A stretch of 64,000 nt of DNA from an uncultured Lachnospiraceae bacterium (GTDB lineage: Bacteria; Bacillota; Clostridia; Lachnospirales; Lachnospiraceae), in the NCBI GenBank assembly GCA_910589385.1, contig CAJUTU010000012.1:1-64000 (forward strand), in the 5' to 3' direction. Position numbers and translations under genes: made by a program. Shown one piece after another: positions 36,197-43,893 of the stretch. Each line of letters starts with the position of its first letter. Position 1 is the stretch's first letter. The notes beneath the pieces are model-generated. The model was not told the DNA's origin. It was given only the letters and a program-made list of their open reading frames with translations, and made no database searches.

Positions 36197-36604
36197 TTAA
36201 AACCGTCCGTTTATCAAATCATCCAGCGTGATATTATAGAAAAAATCATGGATCATAGCATCATATTTTTTCCACAATGGCAGGGTGATACAGTCGGCAC
36301 TTTTATTACAGATTTCCGCATCAGGCATCAGGCAGGCGACCGGGGCAAGGGGGCCTTCTGTCAATTCAATGATTTCCCCTACAATATATTCCTCCGGCCG
36401 CCGGGTCAGCATATATCCGCCGCCTTTCCCTCGGAGGCCTTTTAGGATATGGCCCTTCACCAGTATCTTTAAAATGATCTCCAGATATTTTTCGGAAATT
36501 TCCTGCCGCTTTGCGATCTCTTTTAAGGGGATATAACCATCTTCAGGATGCTGTGCAAGGTCGATCATGACTCTGAGGGCATAGCGTGCTTTTGTTGAAA
36601 TCAT
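36197..36604 (-). CDS. Rrf2 family transcriptional regulator
   Basis: The 135-residue regulator begins MISTKARYALRVMIDLA and contains QEISEKYLEIIL and the wing GLRGKGGGYML. Three cysteines in ACLMPDAEICNKSADC fit the Fe-S ligand region of IscR/NsrR-type members. AGGAGGTGA precedes the ATG. No isc genes are adjacent, so its regulon is unknown. Confidence 0.9.
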   Translation of the reverse strand: MISTKARYALRVMIDLAQHPEDGYIPLKEIAKRQEISEKYLEIILKILVKGHILKGLRGKGGGYMLTRRPEEYIVGEIIELTEGPLAPVACLMPDAEICNKSADCITLPLWKKYDAMIHDFFYNITLDDLINGRF

Positions 36605-36680
36605 AGAGAATCACCTCCTGCCTGTATCCGATACGGATGAACGGCGAATTTTTCATATGATATGTTCCTATATTTTTCTC

Positions 36681-36709
36681 ATTATAGCTCTGGAAGAGAA
36701 ATTTTTCAA
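36681..36709 (-). promoter_or_regulatory. Promoter of the Rrf2 gene
   Basis: On the minus strand TTGAAA (36704-36709) and TATAAT (36681-36686) are 17 bases apart. A partial palindrome CATATCATATG lies shortly downstream and may be an autoregulatory site. Confidence 0.75.
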
Positions 36710-36724
36710 TAAAAACATACACAC

Positions 36725-38005
36725 CTATGCATTCCCGATCAATACGGTCACCGTAAACGTATCTTCCGTATAGGAAATATCCAGAGTGCCGTTATATTTC
36801 TCCACCGTTTCACGTACATTTGACAATCCAAGCCCATGCGGTCCTCCATCTGCCTTGTCAGATTTAAATCTGCCCTTTTGTTCTAATATGGCATTCTTTT
36901 TCGCATTGGAAATCTCATAAGTGAAATAACCATTTTCTGTAACCCTTGCTTTTACGGACAAATGGCGCTCTTTGATATCCGGAATTTTGACAGAGGCTTC
37001 AATGGCATTGTCCAGGGTATTGGAAAAAAGGCAGCAGAGACTGATTGCGTCGATACCGATCAATTTATCCAGGTCGATATGGAAAAAGCTGTCAATGTGA
37101 TGCTCCAAAGCCAGATTATATTTGGCATTTAGTATTGCATTGATAATGCTGTTTTTGCAGAAGACACGGCTGCGTACTGCCAGCTCTCCTTCTATTTCCT
37201 GTAGATATTGCTCTGCTTCCTCCTGGCGGCCGGAACGGAACAGAGCCTGTATGGTACTTAGATGATTGTTCATATCGTGGCGGAGCTTACGGATCTGTGC
37301 CTGGTTTTGTTCCAGCTCTTCATAGTAGCTTTTCTGCAGGATCAGGTTTTTCCGTTCCATATCTTGCTGGATACTGATGATAAAATATTCTGCCAGGGCG
37401 ATACACCCCAGATTCGTCGCAAAACAGGCAAAAGCAGCAGGCCACATCTTAATGCTTTGCTCAGGGGCGAAATAGATGCAGGTGGTAATGCTCACCAAAG
37501 ATGCCAGGCAAATGATATTCAGCAGTATCCAAATCTTGTTGTCGAATAGCTTCCCTATCTGGGGAAGATGTTTTTGGAAGATTTTGTATATGCAGTACCA
37601 GATGAGCAGATGCAGGATTGGGTCGGCTATGGTGCAGAACATATCCCAAGGCTTCGGCCATCCCAGAGAATCCCCCAGATGTCCAAGGATATCCATTACC
37701 AGAAAGTTCTGGCTGATGATCAGAGGATAGAGGACAAAAACAGCGGCCAGCTTCTGCCAGATACTTCCCTGGAAAGCTAGAACCATCAAGAGCGCAAACC
37801 AGATCAGGACAATGGTTACATTAAAAAGGTCATTTGGGAAGATGATCATGCTGGAGATGACCGTACAGGATATATATACAATGGCAGTCCAAAATTTTCC
37901 CGGGCGTCTCCCTGCGAAATGAGAAAGAATCTGGTAAAGCAAGAACCCTTGTACCAGAAGAGGGATATTGTATAAGTAACTGGTGATCGTTAAGATTATG
38001 TTCAT
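36725..38005 (-). CDS. GHKL sensor histidine kinase, AgrC-like (module 2)
   Basis: The 426-residue kinase has about six N-terminal membrane helices (to about residue 200), the phospho-acceptor stretch KLRHDMNNHLSTIQAL near 242, and the GHKL ATPase ending GPHGLGLSNVRETVEKYNG. This is the form used in peptide-pheromone and bacteriocin regulation. The response regulator gene is directly upstream on the same strand. Confidence 0.88.
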   Translation of the reverse strand: MNIILTITSYLYNIPLLVQGFLLYQILSHFAGRRPGKFWTAIVYISCTVISSMIIFPNDLFNVTIVLIWFALLMVLAFQGSIWQKLAAVFVLYPLIISQNFLVMDILGHLGDSLGWPKPWDMFCTIADPILHLLIWYCIYKIFQKHLPQIGKLFDNKIWILLNIICLASLVSITTCIYFAPEQSIKMWPAAFACFATNLGCIALAEYFIISIQQDMERKNLILQKSYYEELEQNQAQIRKLRHDMNNHLSTIQALFRSGRQEEAEQYLQEIEGELAVRSRVFCKNSIINAILNAKYNLALEHHIDSFFHIDLDKLIGIDAISLCCLFSNTLDNAIEASVKIPDIKERHLSVKARVTENGYFTYEISNAKKNAILEQKGRFKSDKADGGPHGLGLSNVRETVEKYNGTLDISYTEDTFTVTVLIGNA

Positions 38006-38080
38006 GGCGCTTCTCCTTCCGTTTTTTCGTGCATCCCATCAGAGCCTGTAATACAGCGAAATATGACCTGGCAGGCCTGT

Positions 38081-38785
38081 TCATTGCAGCAGCAGGCGTG
38101 CGAAAGCGATTTCCAGGGGCTGGCGGAAAGCACGGCTGACAGGAAATTGTAATGGCCCGCAGATACAGTGGTTCTTTTCCAGGGCAGTCACGTAGTTGAG
38201 GTTTACCAGATGCCGGTTATGGCAGCGGATAAAATAGTCTGGCAGATCCCTTTCCACTACATCCAGTTTCCCATAAAAATCAGTCTGTTTTCCATCTTTG
38301 AGAGAGAGGATGATTTTTCTCCTGTCACTGGAAAAAGCCAGGATCTTCTTCATGGAGATTTTAAAAATACCAGACTTTTGCTCCAGGGTAAAGAACTGTT
38401 CCTGGCTTTTGCCGAGTTCCTTCAACGCCTGCTCCAGTACATTTTGGATCTTGTGCTCATCATAAGGTTTTAAAATATAATGAAAAGCATGGACCTCGTA
38501 TCCTTGAAATACATAATCAGGATATGCAGTTACGAAAATGAGGAGTGTCCGGGCATCCCGTTTTCTTAAACTCCTGGCAGTATCCATGCCGCTTAATTTT
38601 TTCATTTCAATATCCAGAAATAAGATATCCAGAGATTCCGCTTCCGGGCGTGTAGTTAATGCTTCGCCGGAATCGTATTCATAAATCTGATAGTCGGCTC
38701 CAAGCAGTTGTAGTTTCAGCTCCAGGGGTGTCCTGAGGGCTTTGCGCATGGATGCTTCGTCATCACAGATTCCAATATTGATCAT
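38081..38785 (-). CDS. LytTR-family response regulator, AgrA-like (module 2)
   Basis: The 234-residue regulator has a receiver (GICDDEASMRK, Asp in LDILFLDIEMKKLSGMD near residue 57) and a C-terminal LytTR DNA-binding domain with HNRHLVNLNYV. It is divergent from the module 2 ABC transporter, which is its likely target. Confidence 0.9.
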   Translation of the reverse strand: MINIGICDDEASMRKALRTPLELKLQLLGADYQIYEYDSGEALTTRPEAESLDILFLDIEMKKLSGMDTARSLRKRDARTLLIFVTAYPDYVFQGYEVHAFHYILKPYDEHKIQNVLEQALKELGKSQEQFFTLEQKSGIFKISMKKILAFSSDRRKIILSLKDGKQTDFYGKLDVVERDLPDYFIRCHNRHLVNLNYVTALEKNHCICGPLQFPVSRAFRQPLEIAFARLLLQ

Positions 38786-38865
38786 ATAGATTCCTCCAGT
38801 TTTGTAACTAATCTGCGCAGCAGATTTTAAATTCGGGCAATTCCCACATTTTTTTCTTACGATAC

Positions 38866-38933
38866 TTTACATCAAAATTCTGATTTTGTAAATGCGGTTC
38901 TTTTATTCCCGTGAAGCAAACTTTACAAAATCA
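38866..38933 (+). promoter_or_regulatory. Repeated TTTAC elements, candidate LytTR binding sites
   Basis: TTTACATCAAAA (38866) and its inverted partner TTTTGTAAA (38884-38892) are followed by TTTACAAAATCAATG (38922). They lie in the divergent region between the regulator gene and the ABC genes, where a LytTR regulator would bind paired repeats. Confidence 0.5.
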
Positions 38934-39025
38934 ATGTCGAACATGACATTTTCCAAAATGCATCCGACAGAAAAATCTTTTAAAATTTAGTCAGATGAAA
39001 GAAAGATTTCAGGAGGTAACATATT

Positions 39026-39781
39026 ATGCTGAGTGTAAAGCATTTATCAAAAAGTTATGCAGCAGGAGACCAGGTCTATCCCGTGCTGAAGGATGTATCA
39101 TTGGAGGTGGAAAAAGGGGAATTTGTAGCGGTCATGGGGCCTTCCGGTTCTGGAAAAACGACACTGCTCAATTGCATCTCGTGTTTTATCCCTCATGACC
39201 AGGGGGAGATCCTTCTGGCTGACCAGGATATATCCAATCTGAAAGAAACACAGCTTGCCCAGGTCCGCAACCGGCAGATGGGATTTGTTTTTCAGGATTT
39301 TATGCTGCTGGACGGACTGAGTGTTTTTGAAAATATCTGTCTTCCGCAGATCATTGCCCGCCGTCCGGTGGTACAGATGGAAGAAAAGGCAAGAAACATC
39401 TGCCGTCTCTTCGGTATTGAGAAGATCATGGAAAAATATCCTGCCGAGGTCTCGGGAGGGGAGAAACAGCGTACGGCGGTGGCCAGGGCGCTGATGAACC
39501 AGCCCTATGTGATCCTGGCCGACGAACCCACCGGAAATCTGGACAGCAAGTCGTGTAAAGCAGTCATTGATGCATTTCTACAGGCAAAAAAAGAAATGGG
39601 GGCGACTATTTTTATGGTGACACACGACAGTTTTGCGGCTTCTTTCTGCGACCGGGTGATTGTCTTGAAGGACGGACAGGTGTATGGAGAATTGATGAGG
39701 AGCGGTACCAGACGGGAATTTATGGATGAGCTTTTAGATACGATCCGGACATTAGGAGGTGACAGTGATGACAATGAATAG
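39026..39781 (+). CDS. ABC transporter ATP-binding protein, MacB/BceA type (module 2)
   Basis: The 251-residue ATPase has GPSGSGKTT near residue 38, VSGGEKQR near 142 and VILADEPTGNLD near 162, the pattern of FtsX-partner ATPases. AGGAGG precedes the ATG. The permease gene overlaps its end. Confidence 0.92.
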   Translation: MLSVKHLSKSYAAGDQVYPVLKDVSLEVEKGEFVAVMGPSGSGKTTLLNCISCFIPHDQGEILLADQDISNLKETQLAQVRNRQMGFVFQDFMLLDGLSVFENICLPQIIARRPVVQMEEKARNICRLFGIEKIMEKYPAEVSGGEKQRTAVARALMNQPYVILADEPTGNLDSKSCKAVIDAFLQAKKEMGATIFMVTHDSFAASFCDRVIVLKDGQVYGELMRSGTRREFMDELLDTIRTLGGDSDDNE

Positions 39782-41864
39782 AATTACGGGCAAGCTGCGT
39801 AGGAAAAACCAGGATCAGTACCGGCTGCTGGGAGTCTGCATTTTTCTGTCTGTGCTGTTGGTGTCCTCTTTTACGATGATGTTTTTTTCGCCTTCGATCC
39901 AGGGAACCCTGCCTCCAGGCGGAGATACGAGAAAATTGATGTGGCTGATGCTGGCTGTGGTGGCCATCGGCTGTGTGCTCTTTACCCTTTATGGGAGCAG
40001 CCTGTTTTTCAGGAAAAAAAGCAGGGAGTTCGGTGTGATGCTGGCTTTGGGGGCAGACAGGCAGGAGCTTGCCCGTCAGTTGATGGGAGAGCTGTCTGTA
40101 TTTGCAGGAACATATATTTTTTCCGGTATCCTGGCGGCTGTTCCGGTATCCTTTCTGATCTGGAAATTGTTTCAGATGCTTGTGATCAATACAGAGCAGA
40201 TACGGTACAGCTTCGGGATTGCCGGAATATTTGCAGGGATTCTCTTTGCGGCGGCATTGTCTTTTTGCATCCTGATCCTGGGAATCCGTTTTATCCGCCG
40301 TGCAGATATTATGGATATCCTAAATACCTGCCGGAAGACAGAGCTCGTCCGGGAAATAAAACCCTGGTGTGGGAAACTAGGGATTGTGCTGATTATTACA
40401 GGGCTCTTTCTGGCGATAGCGGTCCCCCCTTTGACTGTACAACTTTTCAGGCAGGGGATGCCGATAATCTGGAATGCCACCTACCTGCTTTGTGTGGCAG
40501 GCCTGTATCTGGTCGTTTTAAGCGCTGTAGGACATTCCCCAAAAGGGAGGCATCCGAAAAAATATTATAACAATATTATTTCTACCAATCTGATGCGCTT
40601 TACTGCCAGACAGACGACTAGAAATATGTGTGTCATTTCGCTGCTCGTATTCGTGATGGTGCTGGCCGCTTTCTGGGGAGTAATGTATTATTATACCGCT
40701 ATGGAAGGGGCGAGCAGCGCGCCTTATGATTATTCCCTGCATTATCCGGCCGGGGAAGAACAGATTGGGCAGGAGGATATTTCACAGCTGGCCGAAGAGC
40801 ATGGGGTCAATATGACTTCATATGAGACTCTGGACTCTTTGCAATTGATCGTCCGTTATATCGGACGGGATATGGATGACCAGAAACGGTATTTTGACGT
40901 GGAGTATGAGAAACTGGCTTCTTTTATATCGGCCTCTGATTTTACAAGGATTTCCGGGATAACGATTTCTTTGAAAGAAGGAGAGTACCAGACGGTTACT
41001 TCCACAGGATTTCAGGAAAATATCTGGGTAAGTGCTGACTGTCTGAATGAGATCCAAAGTCCGGTGTCAGGAGAACGTATGGAGCCAAAGTTCCGGGGGA
41101 CTGTGGAGTTCGACAATCTGGCGAATGTTAGTGATTCGTTTACATTCCTGTTGTCTGATGAGGATTACAGTCGGTTTGCCGGCGGGCTGACAGACGAATG
41201 GAAAGAGAAGCATGTATTCTTCAATACAGAACATGTGATGGAAACCTATGGTTTTGCGGATGCTGTGAAACGGGAATATACTGGGCGGGCAACAGCGCTT
41301 TCCAACCATTATTCTTTATATGACGCCCATGAGGAAGAACTGGCATTGGCTGCCGGGGAAGAATATGGCTATACCGGGAAAATTGATCTGTCGCCGGATA
41401 ATCCACTGCTGTTGGATGAATGGAAGTATGCGCCTTTTTCCAAGGTGCTGCTGCAGGCGGATGCGATGGAAATGGTGGCGGTCTTTGTCCTGCTCGGTAT
41501 CTATCTTTCCGTGATCTCCCTGACTGCCGCAGGAATTATGAGTTATATCAGAAGCGTCACGATTGCCATGGACAACCGCCGGCTATTTGAAGATTTGAAA
41601 AAGCTTGGGGCGGATGATGCCTATGAAGAAAGAGTGATCAAGGTACAGCTTCGGAAAATTTTTGCCTATCCGGTGGCAGCAGGCTGTACGATTGTGGGGG
41701 TATTCTCCTTGTTTCTGACCTACTTTAATGATATGAGGCTGCAGGCTTTTGAAGTGAAAATGCTGTTCATAGAGGTGCTGCTGATGGCATTTATTTCCAT
41801 CGTGCTGTATGGGGTGTACCGGCTGGCTTTTGGGAAGACGAAGAGCATTGTGGGGATTGGGTAG
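39768..41864 (+). CDS. FtsX-like permease (module 2)
   Basis: The 698-residue membrane protein has ten or so helices with the FtsX feature SREFGVMLALGADRQEL near residue 85 and a large extracytoplasmic domain between about residues 310 and 560. It resembles BceB-type permeases that detect and remove peptide antibiotics. ATG 39768 is 8 bases after AGGAGG. Confidence 0.88.
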   Translation: MTMNRITGKLRRKNQDQYRLLGVCIFLSVLLVSSFTMMFFSPSIQGTLPPGGDTRKLMWLMLAVVAIGCVLFTLYGSSLFFRKKSREFGVMLALGADRQELARQLMGELSVFAGTYIFSGILAAVPVSFLIWKLFQMLVINTEQIRYSFGIAGIFAGILFAAALSFCILILGIRFIRRADIMDILNTCRKTELVREIKPWCGKLGIVLIITGLFLAIAVPPLTVQLFRQGMPIIWNATYLLCVAGLYLVVLSAVGHSPKGRHPKKYYNNIISTNLMRFTARQTTRNMCVISLLVFVMVLAAFWGVMYYYTAMEGASSAPYDYSLHYPAGEEQIGQEDISQLAEEHGVNMTSYETLDSLQLIVRYIGRDMDDQKRYFDVEYEKLASFISASDFTRISGITISLKEGEYQTVTSTGFQENIWVSADCLNEIQSPVSGERMEPKFRGTVEFDNLANVSDSFTFLLSDEDYSRFAGGLTDEWKEKHVFFNTEHVMETYGFADAVKREYTGRATALSNHYSLYDAHEEELALAAGEEYGYTGKIDLSPDNPLLLDEWKYAPFSKVLLQADAMEMVAVFVLLGIYLSVISLTAAGIMSYIRSVTIAMDNRRLFEDLKKLGADDAYEERVIKVQLRKIFAYPVAAGCTIVGVFSLFLTYFNDMRLQAFEVKMLFIEVLLMAFISIVLYGVYRLAFGKTKSIVGIG

Positions 41865-41950
41865 CAGGTTAGCTTGAGTTATAATCTCGCTGGTCAAGTT
41901 CCACCTTTCAAGCTATAATAACTCCTGAATATTTTTTAGGAGGTCGAGTA

Positions 41951-42013
41951 ATGATTATACTAACGCTTGGGAGCCACCACTATATATTGTGGTCGGTCAA
42001 ATATATTGCTTAA
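41951..42013 (+). CDS. Leader peptide-like small ORF, 20 residues
   Basis: A perfect AGGAGG lies 7 bases before the ATG, and the frame encodes MIILTLGSHHYILWSVKYIA. It ends ten bases before a long hairpin that masks a second ribosome binding site. The pattern is that of a regulatory leader peptide such as those of erm, cat or tet-type attenuators. It may be translated without the product itself mattering. Confidence 0.5.
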   Translation: MIILTLGSHHYILWSVKYIA

Positions 42014-42022
42014 AATAAGATA

Positions 42023-42082
42023 CCTCTTTTAAGATGTGTTTATGAAAAGTACCCATACTTTTCAAATACATTTTAAAGGAGG
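42023..42082 (+). promoter_or_regulatory. Long stem-loop masking a ribosome binding site
   Basis: Bases 42023-42051 pair with 42056-42082 in an almost continuous stem of about 27 pairs with a 4-base loop. The 3' arm ends in AAAGGAGG (42075-42082). Folding would hide this site, and translation of the leader peptide or ribosome stalling would free it. Confidence 0.65.
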
Positions 42083-42088
42083 TTTTCT

Positions 42089-42127
42089 ATGTTTAACACC
42101 ACTTTACAACTTTTTAGCATTATATAA
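42089..42127 (+). pseudogene. Start of a lost attenuated gene (12 codons)
   Basis: ATG 42089 lies 6 bases after AAAGGAGG but the frame stops after MFNTTLQLFSII. This may be the truncated 5' end of a gene once controlled by the upstream leader and hairpin, or a second leader peptide. Its product cannot be identified. Confidence 0.4.
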
Positions 42128-42134
42128 AAAAATA

Positions 42135-42162
42135 TTGTACAAGATACTTTCTGTAGTATAAT
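42135..42162 (+). promoter_or_regulatory. Promoter of the second toxin-like locus
   Basis: TTGTAC (42135) and TATAAT (42157) with a 16-base spacer, upstream of the degenerate toxin copy. Confidence 0.5.
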
Positions 42163-42218
42163 GAGTTTGCATAAAACATCAACAAAGGAAAGTGATCTCG
42201 TACGACAAACTTATTATA

Positions 42219-42299
42219 TAACGAATTTTCTTGTTTTGTACATTTGTTGTCGCCCTTATCAGTCTGTTATATCAGATTTTTAGGGATAAAAGAAAGTAG
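42219..42299 (+). pseudogene. Degenerate second copy of the small toxin
   Basis: The frame ending at TAG 42299 encodes FCTFVVALISLLYQIFRDKRK, close to the end of the intact toxin at 17.9 kb. The 5' part carries small indels, the ATG is lost and a TAA stands just upstream of the homologous frame. The copy cannot make the full peptide unless a non-ATG start is used. Confidence 0.65.
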
Positions 42300-42389
42300 C
42301 CGCCAACTATTCCCAATAGTGACGGCCTGCCGCATGTAGCGGTGTAACTTGTTATTGTCGAAGGGTAGCCGCTTCTTTGGCTTTCCCTT
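42287..42389 (-). ncRNA. Putative antisense RNA, second locus
   Basis: The layout matches the first locus: a minus-strand promoter (42396-42424), about 100 transcribed bases, and a terminator made by GCCGTCACTATT and AATAGTTGGCGGC (42300-42326) with a T-rich tail running into the toxin remnant. The two RNAs share the core GTGACGGC region but differ in their loops. Confidence 0.55.
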
Positions 42390-42395
42390 TTTCAC

Positions 42396-42424
42396 ATCAT
42401 AGCACGTTAAAGGTGGTAATTCAA
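42396..42424 (-). promoter_or_regulatory. Promoter of the second antisense RNA
   Basis: Minus-strand TTGAAT (42419-42424) and TATGAT (42396-42401), spacer 17 bases, as at the first locus. The promoter is conserved although the toxin frame has decayed. Confidence 0.65.
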
Positions 42425-42457
42425 GAGACTTTGTGCTTTTTGTGAAGAAATATATAA

Positions 42458-42733
42458 TCTGGTATACGAAACTCCGCTTTGGAATCTATAGATATAAGAT
42501 TTTTGGAGGTTGAGGGGTTATTAAATGCAAAATATGTAACAGAGGGCGTTTTTTGCATGCTTATAACATGTAATGGGCGAAGTGGGAGCGCCTATGCTAC
42601 ATATTTAGTCCAAGGATATGGCGCAACAGCAGCACGTATACACGTTACCCCGTTACATGCTGGGAGCGGCGTATTTACGCATAAAATTTTAGATACAGAA
42701 ACAGGAATTACAATTTATCTTACTCCCCAGTAA
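42458..42733 (+). pseudogene. C-terminal coding cassette A (tail-fibre-like, no start)
   Basis: An open frame runs from a TAA at 42455 to TAA 42733 without a credible start. It encodes NSALES at the inverted repeat, then about 80 residues rich in Gly, Thr and Ala ending TGITIYLTPQ, like the tip of a phage or tailocin fibre protein. It converges on cassette B with a 19-base overlap of the 3' ends. Confidence 0.5.
42462..42487 (+). repeat. Inverted repeat, left copy
   Basis: ACTCCGCTTTGGAATCT (42471-42487) matches the reverse complement of 43018-43034 at 16 of 17 bases; similarity extends to about 26 bases. The single mismatch (TTG versus TTA) is synonymous in the shared SALES reading frame. 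Confidence 0.75.
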
Positions 42734-43071
42734 TGAACAAAGTTTCCGTATTGCTTTTGATAAGCAGTTTTATTTTGTATGAGAATAGTAACAACACGTA
42801 AGGATTCGTCGTACCTAAACGCTGCTTTCTCTTCCTCTTGTTTGACCTCCAAATTGCAACCACGAGTATTGGCATCTATATAGCCAAAATCCGATTCTAC
42901 ATTAGCTGCATAAAATTGTATAAAAACACCTCTATATCCTTCTGGTAATGTAAACGTCCTTGTACTGGTATCCGTATTCTCTATTATGCGGATATTACCT
43001 AAATAAGCAAATAGAGGAGATTCTAAAGCGGAGTATAGTGTACGGCTCAGGGGGCGGCCTGAAAATTGTAT
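42715..43071 (-). pseudogene. C-terminal coding cassette B (tail-fibre-like, no start)
   Basis: The minus-strand frame is open from 43071 to the TAA at 42715. It encodes YSALES at the inverted repeat, then a soluble domain with FTLPEGYRGVFIQFYA and ending NFVHYWGVR. No start codon or N-terminal domain is present. Together with cassette A it looks like two alternative C-termini of one protein placed back to back. Confidence 0.5.
43018..43043 (-). repeat. Inverted repeat, right copy
   Basis: Reverse-complement partner of 42462-42487. Together the repeats bound a 530-base segment containing both cassettes. Confidence 0.75.
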
Positions 43072-43113
43072 TTACAGACCGCCTCGCGAACCGGTTCACA
43101 TAACCGCTGCGGT

Positions 43114-43403
43114 TCACCAACGGCGGTGGGAAATAGAATCGAATAATCTTTTGCCGACCTTTACGATGCTCTTGAGAACATCATCAATCAAATCCACTCC
43201 GTCGGCTACATTTTCAAGCTGATCTTCAGAGAGCTCGTCACTATCTGTATTTTCCAAGTGGGATCTTAGGATCTCCACTTCCTTTACGGACAGGGTAACC
43301 CCGTTTTCTGCAAATAATGCAGATACCTGTTCAGGATCTTCTGCATTCAGAATATTGTTTATAAAACTTCGTCTTCTAATAAAGCGTTTAATTTATCTGA
43401 CAT
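43114..43403 (-). pseudogene. RiPP precursor A, Nif11-type leader, frameshifted
   Basis: AAGGAAGG precedes ATG (43403). The frame begins MSDKLNALLEDEV, typical of Nif11-like leaders, then meets a stop. One base added to the four-T run at 43373-43376 restores INNILNAEDPEQVSALF, GVTLSVKEVEIL and ELSEDQLENVADG. The core after ADG is 27 residues, amphipathic and basic, without cysteine, and ends SISHRRW. With the correction the peptide is about 96 residues. The shift may be real decay, a slippage site or a sequencing error. Confidence 0.7.
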
Positions 43404-43473
43404 TATATTCTTCCTTCCTTAAATAAAGTAACGTCCCAATTTGCCTGTGGGATCAAGGGCTTCCGTTTCTCTT

Positions 43474-43629
43474 CTACCACCTTCTGTGGGTCCAGCGGTT
43501 CATGGCGTCAATGCCGTCCAGGAAATAGTCTGTAAGTGTTTCGAATAATCCGCCGCCTGCAACCTCTTCCAGGGCATCCTCAGACAGTTCGCCTTCAGTC
43601 CCGGCACCTTCCAGTTTTTCTTCATTCAT
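43474..43629 (-). CDS. RiPP precursor B with double-glycine leader
   Basis: The 51-residue peptide has a leader ending ELSEDALEEVAGG (cleavage expected after residue 26) and a 25-residue core that begins GLFETLTDYF and ends NRWTHRRW. AAAGGAG precedes the ATG. Core lacks Cys, Ser is absent and Thr is sparse, so lanthionine formation is impossible; radical SAM chemistry on Trp/Arg/His is a possibility. It lies upstream of precursor A on the same strand and shares its HRRW end. Confidence 0.7.
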   Translation of the reverse strand: MNEEKLEGAGTEGELSEDALEEVAGGGLFETLTDYFLDGIDAMNRWTHRRW

Positions 43630-43893
43630 CAGTGAAATTCTCCTTTCCGTTTTTATCTGATATTTTCTGTAAATATTTACGCTATTTTATACACGGTGAT
43701 TTGGAAATTGTTACACGATATAAAAGATTGCAGGATTTTCTGACCGTTTTCAACAAATGTTGCCGTTTTTATTCTGATGAAGCATTTTTTGTAACAATTC
43801 CGTTTCTTCCGTGTATATAATAAAAAATAGGCTATTGTCCAGAACAGGATGCTGCATTGACTGCACGATCCTATGAAAACAGGAGAGAAGACC

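Noticed and set aside
42458..43071. Diversity-generating retroelement variable region
   Set aside because: No reverse transcriptase and no template/variable repeat pair differing at adenines; the inverted repeat explains the structure better.
43536..43820. 94-codon plus-strand ORF across the RiPP precursor B
   Set aside because: Lies opposite the precursor and its leader; no start signal, and the minus-strand frame has clear leader peptide motifs.
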